From Acanthosoma haemorrhoidale (Eukaryota > Arthropoda > Insecta > Hemiptera > Acanthosomatidae): a stretch of DNA of 64,000 nucleotides. The notes beneath the pieces were generated by a model. It was not told the DNA's origin, did no database searches, and saw only the letters and a program-made list of their open reading frames with translations. Of this stretch, positions 1 to 13,290 are shown piece by piece (within the stretch, counting starts at the first letter, position 1; every line of letters begins with the position of its first letter). The position numbers and the translations under genes are program-made. Location of the stretch: contig OV884015.1 in assembly GCA_930367205.1 (NCBI GenBank), forward strand, positions 39,175,288-39,239,287, in the 5' to 3' direction.

Positions 1-1109
1 GTGACTTAAATCCGACCAACTAGTTCTGAGAAAACATTTAGATTTTTGTAAAATTGTGGATTATTTATTCAGAGACCTAGCTCCTATTTTGTCATTGTTG
101 GCATAAACTCCGCTACGTTTCTCGTATCAATCCACGGCACATTGACTTTAGTCACTGGTGCTCTCATTGGTAGACCTATTTCCATCCCCACCCAAAATAA
201 GACATGTACATTCAAGCGTGTTCAATCTGGACTGGAGTTTTGTCACTCTTTATCATTAAAAAGATAATTTTCAAACCCTTTGGTGTCCTTGACTCATTTT
301 CGACGAGTTCTGAGTAGGCGATATGACATAATTAAGCTTATACTACTTGAAAATCATGTAACTACACAACGATATAACTCCGTGCAGACTATTAACGTGT
401 TTGATTTATTACATTATGAAAGTGATATTCGCTACACACTAAAAAGTTAATGTCTATATTGAGCGACAAAAACTTAAATAAAAAACTTTACCTGATTTTA
501 CGAATTAATGTATTAATGAATTCAATAAGTGATTTAATTAACATGTTCTGGAATAGTAAAAAGGTTACAAAGGTTTATAACTTATCTATCAGATAGTAAT
601 ATTATATATTGTAATATCAATCAATCTAATATCAGGAATATTAAAAATATACAAAATACCATTTCAGAGGTAGCCCTCCAACTCACCCCAGATTTTTCAT
701 CATGGGCCGGCCCTTTTGAAGCCCTCGCAACCATGAATCGATCAGCGTGATTAATTTTTACTCTTCTTCACTCATTTTTGAATTTTTTAAGTTTAAAAAA
801 TATTTAGTCGGCCAAACATTATTATTATACAAATAAAACAAGTAGTGTCAGGGCTGTAACCTAAAACTATTCCATAATTATAAATATGCTTCGTAGGTGT
901 TGACGACTCTCGTGATTTCTTCATGTTTTGAATTTAGTATCATTTTTTTTTTTTTGTTTTATTCTTAGATGTGCGCGAATTGTGTTCTTACTTGGGACGA
1001 GAGTTGTACACCCGCGCTCGGGGAGTACACCTTTCGCTCATTTCCTTCCCCCTCGGTCATCATCATCACAGCACCGATGTCTCACCTTGGTCAGTGGACC
1101 AATTGATAA
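1..1109. other. AT-rich DNA without a recognisable gene
   Basis: I see no gene or repeat family here. A poly(T) and pyrimidine stretch at about 943-967 ends in a TTCTTAG that resembles a 3' splice site. The frames just downstream of it are broken, so I do not call an exon from it. Confidence 0.5.
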
Positions 1110-1307
1110 GTCTACATATCTCGAGACATCAGCTGTCGGATAAACCAGTTTCTATCTCCAGTTGGGAGATCAAGCCAGCCGCTGCAAAAGTATTTCCGGA
1201 GGGAGACGAATCAAGCCGTGGTTCAAGTAACTCATAAAGGAGACGGAGTTAAACATGCAGATGAGGATGAAATCTTTGGGACTATAGCCAAGGACATTAA
1301 ATTTTGA
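1110..1307 (+). pseudogene. Coding-like fragment, possibly the C terminus of a MADF/BESS-type protein
   Basis: One frame is open for 65 codons and ends at TGA 1305-1307. It has no ATG near its start, and an in-frame TAA lies just upstream at 1107-1109. Its last part has protein-like composition: a basic stretch (QKYFRRETNQ), then a charged acidic tail containing DEDEIFGTIAKDIKF. An acidic residue run followed by a phenylalanine and a short helix resembles the BESS-like tail found at the C terminus of many insect MADF or Myb/SANT-like DNA-binding proteins, often of transposon origin. That resemblance is my inference. Upstream frames are closed, so this is at most a relic or an isolated terminal exon. 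It could also be a chance open frame. Confidence 0.3.
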
Positions 1308-4300
1308 TGACCTTCATTTCATTTGGTATTTGTAATTATTTTTATTAGTGCTTATTATGTTATTTTTAATATTAGGTTTATATATATATAACATTAATTA
1401 GTTATGTATATACGAGTATATAATTTTAGGTGGTCACTTATTTTATATTATTATTTATTTCATTCGTAAATATATTTCATTCTTGGTTAATGGCAGTGTA
1501 ACGTATTCAATTTAATAACCCCCTTATTTACTGTAGACAATTATAATTTAATTTCCTTTTGTCTCGATCTGGGGCGCTTGTTTACAATCACATATAATCC
1601 TATGTATAAATAGTAGCTATTGCCTGAAATCCATTAATCCATTTGTCCGACCCGTTTTTGCTTTATATATATATATTTTCTCCACCTTACGCGCACAATT
1701 CAGCTATGCAGAAGATATTGAAAGTCAACAGTTATCAATTTCCCTCGTAGTTCACGACAAATTTAATAGATTAACGCAAAAAAAAAAAAACGTGCAACCG
1801 ATATAAAAAAAAGTTTTTAAGGCCAACTATAGAAATCGAGTTTTTAATAATTTCCAAACAGTTTATATTTCAATATTTTCGCTATTTACAATATTTTTAT
1901 ATTTGTTTAGAAGGGGGGGTTTTAGTGTCGTCGATTAATAAATAAAATAAAATATTTTGATATAAAATGCGATAGTTTTTTCACTATTTAATTTTAATGC
2001 CTCTCGCATGTCAAATGTTAGTCGTGTAGTTTTTGAAAAGGGGAAGACCTACCCTGAGCAGAAGTCTTTCCTGTCTCTCCTGAATATTTGCAGTTATATG
2101 AGATAGGACTTTAGTTTTCAACGACATGTTATGTTTTTGGGGCGAAAAGGATCTTGAGACAAAACCACTTCTATGACGCTCACTTTAAGCATAATGCTAT
2201 TTGGTATGGATGGGCGACGTTCTGAGTTAAATGGGATGCATGATATGGGAGTATAGCGCAATAGCATACGGATTAGAATGACCAAGGAGTCAGGTTTGGA
2301 AGTTCATGTAGCTGAAGGTGTATCTGACCCAGGTTCAGGGATCCACAACAAATTTGGCACGAATATGATAGTTACTTCATCAGTGGTTAGGGATGGTATC
2401 TGATATCTTACATAATATATCGAATGGAAAATGACTGTTGCTGCATCGAGTAAAAAGTACTTCAGTACTCCAAACATTTTGTACTATTAAAAGTAGAGAA
2501 AATGTAACAATTAAGATAGCAAGTACTGCCGTCTTTAGCATCAAGAGAAGGGTATATGTAAACATAATAACGAAACCGGCTTAACAGAATTACCCAAGGG
2601 CCGTTGATCTGTTGGGAAAAAAAGAGCATAACATCCCGAGTATGTACTTTACACTTGGGTGACATTGACGTGACGCAGTATACATTAAGTCGAGTGTCAG
2701 TCCATCAGTTGTACAGTGCAAGCATTGAGTGGGGTTCCTTACAAACACTCACATCTGTGACGCAATGACATAATGTACGTCCGCTAGTGACATATATGGC
2801 GCATGACATCCACTGCATGTTTACAGAGCCGATGTTGTGATAGCAACTAATTTGGAATACGGTCCTATAACTAGTTGTTATATAAGACTATCCAATAACT
2901 AGTTGATCCATGGATAGCTAACTAGGCTCGCAATTTTAGCTTAGAATACGTTTTATGGGAGGAAAACCGTTATTAGAAATCGGCATAGCATAACGGGCTG
3001 AGACGTTGTGTCTTTCGATTAATTTTAAGTTTTTCAGACAATTATGAATTGGTGACCCGAATTGGTTGGATGGGCGAAAATAACATCATGTTTTGTTTTG
3101 TTTTCTACAACGGGGTACAGAATATAATTTTTCACTTTTAAGGTAAATGTATAAACATTAATATGAAAGTTAAATTAAATGCACATCCAAGGAAAAACAA
3201 TACTAATGCAAACAAAGTACAAATTATGTTAAGTTGTTGATAATTGATTTTAAAAGTAGAGTTGTAGAATTTATAGTAGCAAATTGGTTACTAACATAGT
3301 TAAAAAAGCAATATTTAATACATACCATAAAGCTACTGGTGTTTTGAACTTTAAAGTACTTTTTATATAAATTAGGCATCTGTTTTCAATTTTCAAGGCA
3401 CTGTTAAATGTCTACTTTAAATTACTTTAGGTACGTAGTGCAAAGTGGTACACTTTATGGGACATATACTTAACTTTCTAGATGTGCAATAAATAATGTG
3501 TACTTGATAAGAGTGAAAATAAAATAAGGGATGTTAATAAATCGTGGGTATTTTCAGCTCTTTTCGTATGTGTCTGTGTTTAAGTAAGGTTCACACAGGT
3601 CTACATAATTTTTTTATATTGCACTCGGCATAATCGTTTCGCTAATAATTTTTTTTTATCTTTTATTATATCTTGTATGCTTTACGCATTGCATTTATTC
3701 CTCTGCAATATAAATGATGTCCATGAAACTGACAGGTAAGCAATTAAATATAATTGATCAGATGCATTTGTGAAATATATTATTGAAATATGGAGATTCC
3801 ACAAATTATACTGTGGTTAGTGTTGTTATACTTAGCATAAGAGAGACATCTTTACCCCTAGGAGGTTAGAAGATTCTCATTTATTCACCCCTCAGGTAGT
3901 ATTCCCTGAGTTTTATTCATTTATTATTTCGCTCGTTCTTTCTTTTTTTTATACGCTTCAAATGGCGATCATTTATTGCCGCCTGCCTGTGCGTTCCAAA
4001 TCCGGCCGTCCGGCAATCTGTTCCAGTCCTCCTCCATTACTTCCTTTCTCCTTCTTCTTCTTTTTCTTCTATCTCAAGATTTATCGAGAGGGAACTATGA
4101 GAATATTCCGAGCACATTCACCGAGAATTACGCTATCCAGGGAATTGAATTACATTTTGACATTTCCATTCACTAAGGAACCTAGTAGAATTTCATAGGC
4201 CTATAATCTTTAGCTCTGAACTGTAGTGAGATATTTTATATTACATACAAAATTTCGTTAGTTATTACTAATAAAACATAAGGTTATTATTGCATAAATA

Positions 4301-4753
4301 ACCTAATTTTCTAGAAGACGCTGAAAAAGTTTCAATATATTGCTACAAAATATCTACGTTGAAAAAAAAATTTAAATTCGAATCTGAAGTCTGTCATATT
4401 TATATGAAGGAAGTATATACACACATATATATAATCGAAATAAAGGCTGTTTATAGGTAACAAACGATACAGAGAGTTGAATGTATTTTTCAGATTAATT
4501 AATTTTATTCTATTCGAACATCAAATATCTTATCAGAAAAAAAAAATTTTAATACTTAAAATATTTACATAAAAAAAACCCATGAAAACCGTCTTGGAAC
4601 GCTTTAAATGAGCGTTATCAAAACTTTATATTTTGGAAACTTTTGAATTTATTTATATTTTACTGCAGTGCCCTCGTGACCTGCTAAAAATACTTACCTC
4701 CAATTATTAGTTTCTCTAATCATGCCCTCTAATCAGTATCCGGTTTCGCATGT
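1308..4753. other. AT-rich DNA, no gene seen
   Basis: Low-complexity A+T sequence. The stretch 2820-2925 holds several partly palindromic copies of AACTAGTT. The region 3900-4200 is pyrimidine-rich; two overlapping 66-78 codon frames there are chance frames rich in Phe and Ser. Nothing else is recognisable. Confidence 0.5.
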
Positions 4754-4925
4754 GAGGGGGGTGGGGTGACAACCATGTGGATTAGGGAGATCTCGAGATC
4801 TCTAGGCTGTTTATAAATACTGTATGAATGAGCGAGTATATGAAGAATTGTATATAATATGGATGAAAACATTGAACACAATTACTAATTGCCTAATTGC
4901 AGATTGTAATTTTAACACAATAGAG
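4754..4925 (+). mobile_element. 5'-truncated LINE 3' tail (jockey-like family, copy 1)
   Basis: This is a degraded copy of a 3'-terminal sequence that recurs in this window at 13291-13560 (minus strand), 44047-44140, 48198-48456 and 54770-55150. Shared landmarks are ACTGTATGAATGAGCGAGT near the middle and GCAGATTGTAATTTTA close to the end, followed by an AATAAA-like terminus. The minus-strand copy is contiguous with a jockey-like reverse transcriptase relic, which identifies the family. Confidence 0.65.
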
Positions 4926-6710
4926 ATTTATCAATAATTTTTTTGAAATCAGGACTTTATATCTTAAATAGCTTTTAAACTGTTTTATTACAAAACTTAT
5001 ACTCATCTTAACCAATTAAAATATCTGCATTTCCCTTTTTACAAAAACTAAATTTAAAAACTTGTTCTGAACCTGTTCCGAGTCCTGACATAAATATTAA
5101 GCATAAAACCAGTCCCCGTCGTACCTTATACGCAACTTTACCTTACTGCCTCCCCCCCCCCCCTGACAATAAGGAGTTTACATGCGTAATCAATGGCGGA
5201 GGTTCGTTACCGGCGCCAGTTCGAGTTCCGTCCCCCGTTGATTGGCAGTTACTTGTGCTACGTGCAGTAATATCAAAGGGCAGGATCCCTTGTTATCATC
5301 CTTAATTATGACAAGGTAATCTTTAACCCTTCAGTAGGGGGGAGGGAGCCAAGGTCCAAATTACTTATTTAGGAGAGCGGTGCATGGCAGGAGGCTTATT
5401 ATTAATGGCCCTAGAGCTTACAGGCCCTTCCAAACGAAATTAGCTCACATCAGGCATTCACCTCAGACTGTAAACAGTTCCTTCTTCAAGAAGGTTAATG
5501 TTTGTAAAGGAAATCGTTTGGAATAATTCAAGAATTTTCTTCAAGGAAAATAGCCTGTACTATATGAAAATATCCGTCTGAATATCCGCAGGATAAGACA
5601 CATTGCCATTGGTACAATAAGTCCTCTGCCCCAAAAAAATATATTATTCAAAGATCAAAGGCCTCACCATGTATTTTTCTTACACATATATATTTTTTTT
5701 AATTTAATTTTGTCCGTCCAAGATAATATTATATTAATTGTGAAGTCAAAAAAGGACGTAGAATGAGTGCCGGATACTTAGCGCATGTTCCTAAAGTATT
5801 ATTTACTAAACTCTATGAATAATAATATTAGGTAATTAGACCAAACATGTTTAATAATAATTTAATTTTAGCTGTTAAAGCAGTTAAATGCCAGTCTGTG
5901 AAAACCACATTTCAGGCAAAACACAAAAAAAAAAATGCAGATACCTACAATATTGAACAAAGAAACGTTTTCTTGGATGGAAGAGTATTTATTGTTGGCC
6001 CTCAAAACCTAATTGTTTAGGTATCTCATTGACATCGTGTCTTCATCACTGTATTTAATGTGTTCTTAACCATGGTAAATCTTCAGGTGCTCATCTTCAC
6101 TGAGGAGAAAGTTGACTGAAGGCAATCGCGATTTTTGGAGGAATGGTGTAAGATATACTTATTAATGTATGTTAAGATACTATATGTATTTGTTAATATA
6201 TTAATTAATTAATTAATCTACGTATAGATGTTGCCTAATGTATCTCTTCTAAATAAGTATAAAAACTTGCTTGCTCAATATTCAAAGACATCCATTCGGT
6301 AAAATGAAATACTCTTAGCGAGCCCATTGCATTAGCAAATAAATCTGATTGATCAAGGGGTCAAGGCGATTCATCAAGAGGTCCTAGTGAAATTTTTCCC
6401 TTTAACTTTTTTCTCTCTCCCTCTGCTAGTAAATCAGGCTGGGACTACTGAGAGGGGTAACTGAGTGATTGGGGGTAGCAGCTTCGAAAGCTCCATTTTT
6501 CAAGTCAGTGAAAGGGTCTTTAGGTGAGTCCCTTGCGATCAGTAGAAGAAAAAGTAGCGGTCTTGTGTGTGGAGCCCACCTCCTGCGCTGTCGACTTTTC
6601 AACAATTACATGTATGTGACGTTTTGTTAAGTCTTTCACGTTTTATTAAATTTATTTCCTTCTGATTATATAGTAATATTTGTAATAAATAATGAAAGAA
6701 GAAAGGATAC
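4926..6710. other. Intergenic or intronic DNA with two GC-richer islands
   Basis: A C12 tract lies at 5152-5163. The islands at about 5165-5470 and 6290-6600 stand out from the AT background and contain no open frame of note; they may be old repeats or regulatory DNA. An ATTA-type simple repeat lies at about 6198-6220. GATAC at 6706-6710 is the left target duplication of the adjacent solo LTR. Confidence 0.4.
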
Positions 6711-7482
6711 TGTAGCGATCCTAACTACATAAGTGTTAAATCACCCTATACTCTGGTGCATATATAATGTATTGTAATTAGATGTAAAACATGGTAAAAG
6801 CTTTTTCTGGCAATAAACACGGACCGGCAGTCGTAATAAGTCAGGTAACAACAGCTACACGGGCTTAAAAGCCACCTGGCTGTCATAAAACAGACCCGGT
6901 AGACCTAGGGTTGCCTCATAAAACTTAATGGGTGAGTCCCTAGCAGGCCATCAACTAAGCAACCCTTGTCTCCGGTCACGCGCCTTTTGACAGTGGTGTA
7001 GGTGTAACATCATAAACATACCCCTTGCAGGCCAGGCTCCGCCTTCCGGTTGGAAGGGGAAATAATATTTAAACCAGGGGGTTTCGCCCTGTAGGACTAC
7101 TCCCTCTCAGTCTGCGACCCACTCAGTCTTTCCGCCTTGACTCGGACACTTTACGCCCGGGCCACCAGGCCCGGGAACTAAGTCTTCTACTCTCTCTGCA
7201 GCACCTATGATTCTGCCACCCTGTCACTCAGCCTCCTAGCAGACCCGCTGGCGCCTTGTACCTGTTACGCTGCCCGGCCCCGCTCGAACTCTGAAAACTT
7301 GTCTTATTATTCATGAAACCTCTGTACCACTTCTCTTGAACACAGTGTATTGTCGGGACACATCCTTATCATAAAATGGAGTCAGATATTAACGCCGACA
7401 TGGTCCATGTTATAAACTACAACAATCCGCACTTGTCACCAGGGCTAGAGTGATTCGGAACTCACCTAGTGGCAACCCGACA
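6711..7482. mobile_element. Solo LTR A of an LTR retrotransposon, TSD GATAC
   Basis: The 772-bp unit starts TGTAGCGA and ends ACCCGACA, so it has the TG...CA ends of an LTR. It is flanked by perfect 5-bp direct repeats, GATAC at 6706-6710 and 7483-7487. It aligns end to end, with divergence, to the unit at 13659-14423, which has its own different TSD. No internal retroviral-type coding region lies beside either copy, so both are solo LTRs left by recombination between LTRs. It carries GC-rich stem-loops, including 7042-7057 and 7156-7175. A block at about 7400-7455 is much better conserved between the two copies than the rest. A 5-bp TSD fits gypsy, Bel/Pao or copia elements; I cannot choose between them. 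Confidence 0.92.
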
Positions 7483-8738
7483 GATACTATGAATATTGGT
7501 CCTATTTTCTATAAATTTCCAAGAAAACTAGCTCGAAACGAAAAAAAAAAAAGGTATTATATGATCCTTTTATCATTATCAAAATCCGCTCCATATTTTT
7601 TTTTTTTATTTTCCCACCCACTATGGTTGTCACCGTTTTCCGTTCTTGTAGTTGTAACCTTTGATCATTGCAACAAAACTGGCTAAACCCCTTTATTTAT
7701 GGGCATACACATCAGATCCTTTAAGGGCTCGGTTATATATTAATAAAAAACATTATCTTTCCTTCTAAGGAGAAAGCAAAATACTATGTAACCCTCAGAA
7801 AAACTAAACTAAGAAAGAAGGATTTCTTTCTAACATGGCCCATTGAGGTCAATTGGCCGTAATGAAAATGAGTCCTTGCCGAAATCTCGGAATGACGTCA
7901 TACCATCTGTCAATTTAAAACTCTGTCCTACTGCATATCAACATTTTTAGGCAAGCCGCGCATAAATTCCGTAGGTCGATTTGTTAATTGATGCCTTAAA
8001 TAAACGAATTAAAGATTTTTTTTCAACTTTAAATATGCCTATATAATTCACCAGTAGTTTCATGTGCTTTGATGTCTTCGTTGAAACTGATGTCAGTTAC
8101 TTTTCAAAGATCAAAGTTTGTTTTTCTGTTGTAACTGTTAACCCAGTTTCAGTTGTTTGTTACAACGTACGATGTCACGTAGGAATTACAAGGGCCCCAG
8201 CACAGCGTTATGGTAATAAGCACTTCAATGAAAAAAACATTACATATATTATTTTTAGAATTGAGCTATAACTAGCTGGTAGGGTTCTCGAAAGATTAAA
8301 AATTTGTAATGCACTTGGAAACTCCAGGTTAGTTGATTTTTGGAAAAACATGTATTGACAATTCCATGTTGATGTGACTACGACCAACGATAAGCTTCAG
8401 CTTTATAAGGAGAATTTTAGCAGCTATTTAAATAATTAATTAGTGATAAAGGCCTTCGGGGTTTAATAGGAGGACTTCCTAACGCTGGCCTTACTTTTAT
8501 CATGGCTATGCCCGTTATTGTACATCAAATATATCTTTATTGAAAGATGAAAATCTGTTACATTGATCTGAAATTGGAATAAATGCGCAGTAGAGCCCAG
8601 TTTATTCACGTTGGGATTGTGCAAGGTTACATTAAAAAAACAAAAATACATAAGTACAGATGGGGTTCATTTACAAAAGTTGAATTAGTGGGTTGCTAAA
8701 ATGCATCAAATTCTTTTTGGTTTTTTAAATTATAAATA
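7483..8738. other. AT-rich DNA, no gene seen
   Basis: It begins with the right TSD of solo LTR A (GATAC, 7483-7487). Several 60-80 codon frames here are rich in Phe, Tyr and Ser and have no protein character. TA at 8737-8738 is the left target duplication of the next element. Confidence 0.5.
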
Positions 8739-9659
8739 AAGGGTGTCCCAGAATTAATGCAAGATTTGATTTAAATAGAAAACACAGTTTTTAGTGTTTT
8801 TGTTATTTTTTTATTGAATTATAAAGTAAATAGGATAGGGTTATTTATGGAATAACACATCGGGCATATGGCCTCCACGACTTTGCTGGCACATACGCAC
8901 TCTTTTGTCATAATTTTCCATGACATTTAGCATAAATGTGGTTATATTTCGTTGATGCAGCGTTGAATTTCCTCTTTTAATGCACGGGTGGATGTGGGCT
9001 TGTTCACATACAACTTTGACTTCAAATAACCCCATAAACTGAAATTTAAAGGTCTTGATAATGATTAAATCACACGATCTAGAGGGCCGATTCTGATCAC
9101 CGAAACAAGACAACCGAAACAACCTGTAAGTGTCTCATGCAGTATTCGAATTGTTTCCTGGGCTGTATGGCATGTGGCACCATCTTGTTGAAACCACATA
9201 TTGGCCACATCAATATCATCCCATTTCGGCACAAAGAACTGTGTCACGATTCTTGTCTACGACACCGAATTTATGTTCCTGGATTTTCAACAACACTCTC
9301 ACGCACTGCTTCGATATTGACATTTGAACGGCTTGTTTTTGGACGACCAGTGTGTTTAGTGTCTCCAACTGATCCAGTCTCCCTAAATTTTTCAATTAAT
9401 CTCTTCACAGTTGATGAAGTCAAAACACTATTCTGACCATAACTGCGATATTTTCGCATATTTTCATACTGCGGCCGCGAAACTTTCATTATTTTTGAGA
9501 TAATGTTCAACAATAAAGACACGTTTTTCTATCGTGTAACGCTCCATTTTTACTAACCCTAAACTGTTAGCTGTCAATTTTTTTTATTTAAGGGTTGCCA
9601 GCACTTTACTGCACAAATAACGGTAAATTCAAATCTTGCGTTAATTCTGGGACACCCTT
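8739..9659 (-). mobile_element. Mariner-type DNA transposon, TA target duplication, 31-bp inverted ends
   Basis: The ends are inverted copies: AAGGGTGTCCCAGAATTAA begins the left end (8739-8769), and its reverse complement ends the element (9629-9659). The 31-bp terminal repeats differ at one position. The element is flanked by TA on each side (8737-8738 and 9660-9661), the target duplication of the Tc1/mariner superfamily. At 921 bp it is shorter than elements of about 1.3 kb encoding a transposase of roughly 350 residues, because the middle of the gene is missing. Confidence 0.93.
8841..9547 (-). pseudogene. Degenerate mariner-superfamily transposase (DUF4817 type)
   Basis: It would cut and paste the surrounding element by a DDE/D mechanism; this copy cannot. 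Reading from ATG at 9547 (minus strand), the N-terminal helix-turn-helix part contains NSVLTSSTVKRLIEKFRETG and then the linker motif GRPKTS (in the frame 9271-9522). After that the gene jumps, with the central segment missing, to a catalytic-domain piece containing FVPKWDDIDVANMWFQQDGA (in the frame 9065-9247). The C terminus, SRGGHMPDVLFH, ends at TGA/TAA near 8841. At least two frame changes and an internal deletion separate these pieces. The first catalytic aspartate and its surroundings are not present. The N-terminal and FQQDGATCHTA motifs are characteristic of the DUF4817 group of insect transposases. Confidence 0.9.
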
Positions 9660-12600
9660 TACAATAAATATTAAATACTTATTTCTAAAAACTTAAATAT
9701 GTCAACAATAAGCTAGTAAATAATAAGTTGCGATTAAAAATGTTAAATTTTTCGTAGTCTTCTTGTTTTAATTTCAAAATCTCTCTCAATTCACGTGTCA
9801 CTCGACTCCAAATACCAATCAAATCAAATTATTATGGATAATCGGGACTCCACTGAAGATTGTATCATGTATTATTATATATAAAATTGATGATTTGTGA
9901 TCGCAATCAAATAGTTTGCGAGTATTACCTGGATATAGACTGGATAAGTGCATATATTGGGTATTATAGAGGTGTTTGCCTTGGCTTAGGAACAGCTGCT
10001 AATCTTCGAATCTGCCCTAACCGCAGGCTCGTGTTTGCCTCCCGATATTGGATATTAATCACGTACTTACCCGAGGTGCCAGCAGTGAGATCGTGTTGCG
10101 AAATACCAATATCCCAGGCGAGAAACTGAAAAAATCACGATTCCCTCACGAAGGCTCTTATCATATATTTATATAATTATAATATATACTGTTATAAATA
10201 ACGTTTTACATATTTCATATTGTAATAACATATTTCAATTTGTTTACATGTTTATACATAGTTTAGTTAATAGTTCTTATAGCAAATATTAGTCAGTAAA
10301 AAGGGAAAAAAATTAATTTTAACTGCTTGATCTTAGGACAGTGAGCATAACCCATCAGATCTTTAGACTTCGCCGTATTCTTAAATATGTAGTCATTAAC
10401 TGGGGTCACGAGAGATGCATAGCTCAAGCGTCTCAGATAAAAGGGTCACCTTTTCAAGGGTTTATTCAAAACCATTATCAAATTAAATATCTTTAAGACT
10501 TAATTAATAATCATCATAATATATTTACTATGGGTCAGGGTTAAAGTGAATTGTAATTACGTTGTCATTAACTGTCTTCAAAAGTATATTTGCAATTTTT
10601 TCGAAGTTTTATTGAGTATTATAGATGAATGGAGGGATGAAGGTTATACTCGATGCCCCAGGTATGTTAAAAATAGAAGGAATTATATTTCTAATTATTT
10701 ATTATCAGAAAGGCCAATTATTAATTATTACTTGTAAATATAAACACTTTCCTATCAAATTGAGGACAGTGTCAAATTAAAGATCCCGACGTCCTGATAG
10801 ACAACACTTATTATGTCTTGAGGATTTAATGGACTATTATTATTGAAAGGTCAATAAAATCTATACATGATTTTCAATTTTTTATTACGTTATTATATTT
10901 GATTCATTATTTACGGTGCAATCCGCGGTCCTCGGGCTTTGAAATTAAACTTTGAGGTAATCAGAAACAAAACCAGTGAGGCAACTAAATCTTGGATCTA
11001 TTAGTGTTTAATATGTATCTTTTAAAACGAACAAATGCCTATAAGAGTGTTTGAATTAAATTATAATTCGTTTAAAATAGGCTTTCATCAGTAGAATTTG
11101 AATAAATAAAAAAGAAAAAAACAGGTCCTGCTGCCGGCAGGTGGAACTCCACTAACAGCTGCTGCTCCTTTGAATATAATGGCCATATTTTTCTCTCTCT
11201 TGCTCTCTGCCTAACAGGCGGAAGAAAAGGGCATTTTGTTTTAGCAATTATCTCTATTTCGTATGCAATGTCACTTTCGGGATCCGCACCTGGCTTGAAC
11301 ATTCGTCCTGTTACGATTTATTTTTGTTATTTGTTCTAACTGTTTATATATGGTTTGAATTAGCAATGTGGGGCCCAGTCCTCTTGCTTCAGTTGTGGCT
11401 TGCAGAGGGAAATATTCCTCAGCGGTTCATCTGGTACGTACATTTAATTATTTCTACGCTAACTAAATTTTATTTTGGACGCTAAACCAAACCTATAATG
11501 TACGCTAATCTGTTAATGATCTTTGAGGTTGTGCGAATTAGACTTTGTACCTTCTTATGCGAAGAGATTGCCGAGTTGAGGCCTTACTTTCAAACAGATA
11601 ATGAGCAATAGTCTTACTTAAGTATGTCTTTAAGTTTTGGGATTCAACAATAGAGATTTTTACGATGTTCTTTGCATGCAATAAATAACTTTCTGTTTGT
11701 TCTACCAATATATGATTTATTTCATTCCCCCTTATTTTGCATACACGCCCGATCTATCAGTTAACGTAATCGGGTCTTAATTGAGGGAAATCGAGGTGCT
11801 TAAAGTGACTTTACCCTTAAAGGATACACCATGCCCGTTTTTTTCTAAATATTCCCCAACTTAAATATGTCCTAAATTTGAACCATTTTTTAACATCGAA
11901 GTTATTTCCAACTTTGTTCGTCAGTTTTCTGTATTTAGATTTTCTTTTGATTTTCGAAGCAGTGTTTGATGTTGCCTAATCTGTTAAAAAAAAAGTATAG
12001 CATGACCATTTTTTGACTTCAGTATTGGGAAATCTTAATGGAAAATCTATCATGGATTCAAATGTACATGAAAGACACGATGACGGATGTAGCCTTCCCG
12101 TACCAACATAGTCTCATGGCCATGTGCCACTTCCTCTTAAACAGGTTAAACAATATCCACTAGAATCAAAAAGGTAACTAAATGTTCATATGATGTAGAT
12201 GAGGAGTAAAAATCCTATTTCTTTACGGGGTTAAAAAACTATTGAATGGATGAAATTTAACATCAAGTTTTTTTGTTATAGTTTTGAAATTAAATACACA
12301 ATTATTTTATATTTTAATCTTTGTTTGGGGGTTTAGAATACTCTGATCCTCCATGTGAAGTAGCAAGTCGTACACAGATGGACATCAGTAATATCACTCC
12401 TGAAAGCACTCTTGAATAAGAAACAAATAACTGGTTGGAAGACAAATAGAGTACGTTACCCATTCAAGAAATATATTTATTTATTTTTTATTTACATTTT
12501 AAAAAAACATCTTTATTGACCGTGCTCGTAACATTTAATACTATATTATCCTCGTGTGTCTTTAGGAAGCTTTCATAATGAGTATGTGACAGTTGTTTGG

Positions 12601-12829
12601 CCTTCAGCTCATTATCACTACATAATGATGTCCTAACTGTCAATAATATCACATTTCAAAGGTCTTTGTTCCATGTTTGATATACAGCATATAAGGATAT
12701 AATTTCGCATTATAATTACAAGTTACCCGTGATGTTCCAACGACGTAAATTTTGATAAATATGGCTATAAAAACATATTTGGTGGTACATTAATAAATTG
12801 CTTGGATAACTTGAACTCGGATTGGTCGT
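9660..12829. other. AT-rich DNA with no recognisable gene
   Basis: I find no repeat shared with the rest of the window. The stretch 11120-11300 is GC-richer and carries a minus-strand frame (11072-11302) with a normal-looking amino-acid mix in its first half. The frame has no recognisable domain and ends in a Phe run, so it is not called. Confidence 0.45.
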
Positions 12830-13130
12830 ATCATTAATAACTGCTGTCAGGTGCACATCCGTATGCGCGGACGGAAATTACTGTAAGGGTTCTAGACAGT
12901 GTGTAGTTTGTACGTGCCGAGAACGCGAGAACACGGCGCGATAAAGAATGCCCGACAGAGATAACTGATAGGATCGGTGAGCTATTGAGATGTATCATTG
13001 CGGTGGGACTCGCCCCCTCTCCCTAGGGACGGGTCCGCTGCGAAGGTGCTGATTGCCGCGTACCCGCACCCTACTCTCGGCGGAAATGGAAAGCATCGCC
13101 AACTGTCTCCGCTATGTCTGCAAATTGAAC
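12830..13130. promoter_or_regulatory. GC-rich island, possible conserved regulatory element
   Basis: The composition rises sharply above the background, with several CpG sites (for example around 12920-12945 and 13010-13090). No coding frame runs through it: the 88-codon frame at 12998-13264 has no domain character. An E-box-like CAGGTG lies near 12849. The reading as regulatory DNA is inference; an old GC-rich repeat is the alternative. Confidence 0.25.
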
Positions 13131-13290
13131 TTTATATAATTCCTTTATGTAGCCTTCGCGGTTGCTTGAAGCCATCGAGTTTTCTTGTAAAGGGAGAGGT
13201 TGACTTCTACAATTTCACAAAATATCACCAAAAGCTCTTTAAAAACTCGTATATCACATTATGATTTAGCTTCTATCTAACCCGACTCAA

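Noticed and set aside
971..1237. 88-codon frame after a splice-acceptor-like sequence
   Set aside because: Low-complexity Ser/His-rich residues. The better protein-like reading of the last part is in a different frame.
11072..11302. 76-codon minus-strand frame in a GC-richer patch
   Set aside because: The first half looks reasonable, but it has no recognisable domain and ends in a Phe run over a poly(A) stretch.
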